Of a DNA stretch of 44,380 nt, positions 41,796 to 44,380 are shown in pieces. Source of the DNA: Pseudomonas entomophila (GTDB taxonomy: Bacteria; Pseudomonadota; Gammaproteobacteria; Pseudomonadales; Pseudomonadaceae); contig NZ_JARPQB010000045.1 of assembly GCF_029478665.1 (NCBI RefSeq), positions 1 through 44,380 of the forward strand, read 5' to 3'. Positions within the stretch are counted from its first letter, which is position 1; every line of letters begins with the position of its first letter. A program made the translations under genes and the position numbers. Below the pieces are notes generated by a model, which was not told the DNA's origin, made no database searches, and saw only the letters and a program-made list of their open reading frames with translations.

Positions 41796-42617
41796 ATGGC
41801 GTTGCGCTCGAGCAAGGGGATGCTGGCCTGTGCGCTGGCGCTGCTATCGACCTCGGTGTGGGCGGTGGGCAAATGCGAGCGTCTGGTGGCCACGGGCAGC
41901 CCGGATGCGCCGCCATATTCCTGGCAGGACCCGAGCGATCCGAAGCACCTGATCGGCGCCAACGTCGACTTGCTGCGCCAGGCTGCGAGCGAGCTGGGGG
42001 TGAAGGTGGAGGTACTGCATGCCGGTCGGCGTGACCAGGCGCTGGAGGAAGTGCGCAGCGGGCGCATGGACCTGCTGCTCGACACGCCCATGCAGGTCGC
42101 CCAACTGACAGCCTTGGACTATATCCACCCGGCGTTGCAGCTCAATGAATACCTGGTGTGGACGCGGCATGACGCGACGCTGACGTTCGAAGGGCCAGCG
42201 GACTTGGCGCATTATCGGGGCAGCTTATCGGAAAAGGCCCGGTTGACCCCGGCTTTCGAGGCGTTCGCCAAGGCTCAGCTGAAGCTGGAGCCAGCGCAGA
42301 ATCTCACCCAGGCATTCCAGAAGCTGGTGCTCGGCCAGGTCGACTATGTATTGGCGGGCCGGTACTCGGGCATGGCCATGGCCCAGAGCCTGGGCGTGGG
42401 TAAAGACTTGGTCGCCCGTGGCCTGCCAGTAGACCGCCCAGGCCTGTATCTGGCGGTGTCGCACAACTCGGCCTGCAACGACAGCTGGTTGCGCGGACAA
42501 CTGGCGAAAAAACTGACAGAATTGCCGATCTCCGGGGCGACCGAGGCCGTGCTGCAGCGCAATGTCGAGCGCTGGAAGGCACAGATGCAGGCGCCGCTGG
42601 ACGCCCCTAAACAGTAG
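41796..42617 (+). CDS. Periplasmic solute-binding protein, family 3 type
   Basis: 273-residue exported protein with a signal peptide (about 1-23, ending SVWA-VG). It resembles the amino-acid/polar solute SBP_bac_3 family: VATGSPDAPPYSWQDPSDPK near residue 31, LIGANVDLLRQAASELGVKV, GRMDLLLDTPMQVAQL near 88 and a late LVLGQVDYVLAGRYSGM near 180. Two cysteines (CERL near 26 and NSACND near 225) could form a disulfide. No permease or ATPase gene is near, so it is an orphan; some such proteins act as sensors or as partners of distant transporters. It precedes two lipoprotein genes by 9 bases and is probably co-transcribed with them. Confidence 0.82.
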   Translation: MALRSSKGMLACALALLSTSVWAVGKCERLVATGSPDAPPYSWQDPSDPKHLIGANVDLLRQAASELGVKVEVLHAGRRDQALEEVRSGRMDLLLDTPMQVAQLTALDYIHPALQLNEYLVWTRHDATLTFEGPADLAHYRGSLSEKARLTPAFEAFAKAQLKLEPAQNLTQAFQKLVLGQVDYVLAGRYSGMAMAQSLGVGKDLVARGLPVDRPGLYLAVSHNSACNDSWLRGQLAKKLTELPISGATEAVLQRNVERWKAQMQAPLDAPKQ

Positions 42618-42626
42618 GAAGATTGC

Positions 42627-42980
42627 GTGAGAATCCAACCTCTTATTCTTGCCCTGGTCGTGTTCGGCCTGGCCGGCTGCGCCAACGACCCGGCGCCCCA
42701 TGAGCAACTGCGTCTTTCCGAGCAGGCATTGGAACAGGCCAAGGCAGTCGGTGCCACTGACCAGGTGCCTGAGTACAAACTGGCCGAAGACAAGCTGGCG
42801 CGGGCCAAGGCCAACATGGCCACCGACAGCTACCGGGATGCGCGCATGCGCGCCGAGCAGGCTGAGCTGGACGCGCGTCTGGCCGAGGCTCGTGTGCTGA
42901 CCCAGAAGAGCGAGGAGCAGTTGCAGGTGATGCAGTCGCGGATCAAGCGTTTGCGCAAGCAGCTGGAGGTGCAGCCATGA
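42627..42980 (+). CDS. DUF4398-type lipoprotein, coiled coil
   Basis: 117-residue lipoprotein. The signal peptide ends VVFGLAGCAND (lipobox Cys near 17; +2 residue Ala favours outer-membrane sorting). The mature part is almost entirely helical and rich in Ala, Glu, Arg and Leu (QALEQAKAVGATDQVPEYKL, RMRAEQAELDARLAEARV), consistent with a coiled coil. Start is GTG at 42627. The end overlaps the next gene by 4 bases (ATGA). DUF4398-OmpA pairs are common in Pseudomonas; function not established. Confidence 0.82.
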   Translation: MRIQPLILALVVFGLAGCANDPAPHEQLRLSEQALEQAKAVGATDQVPEYKLAEDKLARAKANMATDSYRDARMRAEQAELDARLAEARVLTQKSEEQLQVMQSRIKRLRKQLEVQP

Positions 42981-43786
42981 ACCGTCTGAAGCCCATGGCT
43001 GCGCTGGCCTTGCTGGCGCTGGTCGGACTGCAGGGCTGCGCCAGTCAGCGCAGCGAGTCGGCGCTGGATGACGCCAGCACAGCGTTCCAGAAGGTCAAGG
43101 ACGATTCCAATGTACTGCGCAGCGCACCGCGCGATGTGATTCGCGCAGGTGAGTCGCTGGGGCGTGCGGAGCGCCTGGCCGGTTATATCGGCACGGGCAG
43201 CGACGTGCGTCACTATGCCTACCTGAGCCAGCGCTACAGCGAAATTGCCGGTGAGCATGCCAAGCTGGCGCTGAACCAGGAGCGCCTGGCCAAGCTCGAC
43301 CTCGAGCGCCAGCGTCTGCAGTTGGGCTTGCGCGAAGCCAAGCTCGCCAGTGTTCAGCAGCAGGGCAAATGGGTCGAGGCGCAGATTGTTGCGCTGGCAT
43401 CCGAACAGACTGACCGTGGCTTGGTGATGACCCTCGGTGATGTGCTGTTCGACACGGGGGAGGCGGATCTGAAGAACTCTGCCAGCCGAACCGTGCTCAA
43501 GCTGGTGCAGTTCCTGCAGCTCAATCCGCGTCGGGTGGTGCGTATCGAGGGTTACACCGACAGCACTGGCAACCCGGAAGATAATCTCAAGCTGTCCCGT
43601 GATCGTGCTCAGTCGGTTGCCGACATGCTGGTCGACCTTGGGGTCGACGAGAAGCGTATCCAGGTTGAGGGGTATGGCGACCAGTATCCGGTGGAGGCCA
43701 ATGCCTCGGAGCGGGGCAGGGCGCAGAACCGTCGGGTCGAGATCGTCTTCTCCGATGACAAGGGCAAGCTCGCTCCGGCGCGTTGA
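42977..43786 (+). CDS. OmpA-domain lipoprotein with DUF4398 region
   Basis: 269-residue envelope protein. Lipobox LVGLQGCASQ (Cys near 21), an N-terminal helical DUF4398-like region (about 25-145) related in style to the preceding protein, and a C-terminal OmpA peptidoglycan-binding domain (about 150-265) with LFDTGEADLKNSASRTVLKL, IEGYTDSTGNPEDNLKLSRD and ANASERGRAQNRRVEIVF, which includes the meso-diaminopimelate-binding Asp and Arg. It should tether the outer membrane to the cell wall. Last gene of the three-gene run; a REP pair follows. Confidence 0.9.
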   Translation: MNRLKPMAALALLALVGLQGCASQRSESALDDASTAFQKVKDDSNVLRSAPRDVIRAGESLGRAERLAGYIGTGSDVRHYAYLSQRYSEIAGEHAKLALNQERLAKLDLERQRLQLGLREAKLASVQQQGKWVEAQIVALASEQTDRGLVMTLGDVLFDTGEADLKNSASRTVLKLVQFLQLNPRRVVRIEGYTDSTGNPEDNLKLSRDRAQSVADMLVDLGVDEKRIQVEGYGDQYPVEANASERGRAQNRRVEIVFSDDKGKLAPAR

Positions 43787-43799
43787 ACTTAGTCTTTTC

Positions 43800-43866
43800 A
43801 TTCGCGGGCAAGCCCGCTCCCACAGGACGTGCATAGTTCCTGTGGGGGCGGGCTTGCCCGCGAATG
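43800..43866. repeat. REP inverted pair (GTGGG variant)
   Basis: Arms 43800-43825 and 43840-43865 (ATTCGCGGGCAAGCCCGCTC… / …GGGCTTGCCCGCGAAT), with the CCCACAG tail rather than CCTACAG. Same class as the single unit at 13403. Thirteen bases after the OmpA-gene stop. Confidence 0.75.
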
Positions 43867-43917
43867 GGCCGGAATGACCAATAGATAACTACTAGTCTGA
43901 CAACTAACTTCAAATTT

Positions 43918-43980
43918 CTTGATCTTGATCTTGATCTTGATCTTGATCTTGATCTTGATCTTGATCTTGATCTTGATCTT
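43918..43980. repeat. Hexanucleotide tandem repeat (CTTGAT)10.5
   Basis: 63 bases of perfect CTTGAT repeats with no interruptions, in non-coding DNA between the REP pair and the dispersed repeat. Copy number is likely to vary between isolates. Confidence 0.95.
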
Positions 43981-44029
43981 GCTTTTAAGTGCGCGATATT
44001 TCAGGCGCCGCCAAATGCGACTTCAGGAG

Positions 44030-44245
44030 GCCGAACGTAGGACTTGCGTAGCGGGGCGACGGGCATGGATGCCCGTCGAGCACTGATGGGCCATGGATGG
44101 CCCTTCAGTGCGTCCACGCGGGAGCAAGGCCGGAGTGAGGGAACCCCGGAGCGAAGCGTAGGGGCCGTATGAATGGAGCCAGCGGTTTTTGCCTTCTTTT
44201 GCCCGCGTGCAAAAGAAGGTCGCCGTAAAGGCGAAAAGGTGAGTC
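44030..44245. repeat. Probable dispersed Pseudomonas intergenic repeat
   Basis: Sequence of a style I have seen at many Pseudomonas loci: GGAGCGAAGCGTAGGGGCCG near 44150, then the hairpin-like TTTTGCCTTCTTTTGCCCGC… CAAAAGAAGGTCGCCGTAAA (44189-44230). Contains inner palindromes (GCATGGATGCCC, GGGCCATGGATGGCCC). An ORF read on the minus strand here (44023-44256) is a by-product of the repeat. Recognition is from memory only. Confidence 0.4.
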
Positions 44246-44260
44246 AGCGCCGCCATCGCG

Positions 44261-44348
44261 AATGGATATGTTCACGAATTTCAATGCCAATACTTTGAAA
44301 GTCAAAGTCAAAGTTAAGTGGGTATCTATAGATATAAGCATATCCATT
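44261..44348. repeat. AT-rich segment with inverted repeats
   Basis: AATGGATATG (44261-44270) and CATATCCATT (44339-44348) form a perfect 10-base inverted repeat around 68 bases that also contain the palindrome TATCTATAGATA (44323-44334) and a GTCAAA tandem (about 44301-44313). Composition is far lower in GC than the core. No gene seen. Confidence 0.6.
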
Positions 44349-44380
44349 TACGATAGCGACTCGAAGTCACCTTTCCGCCC

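Noticed and set aside
43918..43980. CTTGAT array as a CRISPR or Anr/FNR-site array
   Set aside because: No spacers, so not CRISPR; the same-strand TTGAT-N4-ATCAA pattern is absent.
44023..44256. Minus-strand ORF of 77 codons
   Set aside because: Lies wholly within the probable dispersed repeat; no start signal or family.

Overview
The window looks like chromosome of a fluorescent Pseudomonas of the P. putida group. The evidence is the uniformly GC-rich coding DNA, many short Pseudomonas-type REP palindromes sharing a CTCCTACAG tail, and a gene content typical of that group (lolCDE, copRS, queF, mlaA, rssBC, tal, dusA, pyoverdine maturation and export genes, etfBA). No tRNA, rRNA, CRISPR array or intact prophage is visible.

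Left part (1-16.5 kb) is mostly core genome. It holds the LolCDE lipoprotein-release operon, a CopRS-type copper two-component system facing a periplasmic cupredoxin, QueF, a degenerate HAD protein, an MlaA homologue without a visible lipobox, a PilZ protein, the RssB/RssC pair, a PhoD-like phosphatase, transaldolase and tRNA-dihydrouridine synthase. REP elements fill most gaps, including a 43-bp perfect inverted repeat upstream of dusA.

16.6-17.9 kb is a scar. An AT-richer foreign reading frame is broken by an apparent one-base deletion in a G tract and ends at a truncated, frameshifted IS5-type transposase. Beyond it lie an OafA-type acyltransferase with an SGNH domain, a Nudix hydrolase, a nucleotidyltransferase-like protein, a GFA-family protein and an OmpR-type response regulator with its histidine kinase.

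23.9-33.6 kb is a pyoverdine accessory locus: a diaminobutyrate-type aminotransferase (PvdH-like), a siderophore-interacting flavoprotein, the Tat-exported tyrosinase PvdP, the export system PvdR-PvdT-OpmQ and a FecI/FpvI-type ECF sigma factor. Three exact or near-exact PvdS iron-starvation boxes (TAAAT-N16-CGT) and a fourth one-mismatch copy sit in front of these genes. A Fur-like box precedes the sigma gene. The genes are thus wired to iron limitation: Fur to sigma factors, then sigma to precursor supply, periplasmic maturation and export. No FpvR-type anti-sigma gene is adjacent.

33.7-37.8 kb is accessory. It has a receiver-like protein lacking the phosphorylatable Asp, an MHS-type transporter, an N-terminally truncated MqsA-like antitoxin whose frame runs straight on from the transporter stop, and an unrecognised 549-residue protein with trefoil-like, PLAT-like and SGHYxP regions. 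The last is the best candidate here for something undescribed.

37.8-44.4 kb carries ETF-ubiquinone oxidoreductase facing etfBA, with a PsrA-like site (CAAAC-N4-GTTTG) between them. Then come a periplasmic solute-binding protein and two DUF4398-type lipoproteins, the second with an OmpA domain. The last 590 bases are non-coding: a REP pair, a 10.5-copy CTTGAT tandem repeat, a probable dispersed repeat and AT-rich DNA with inverted repeats.

Gene names and families come from recognising sequence motifs by eye; no database search was run.
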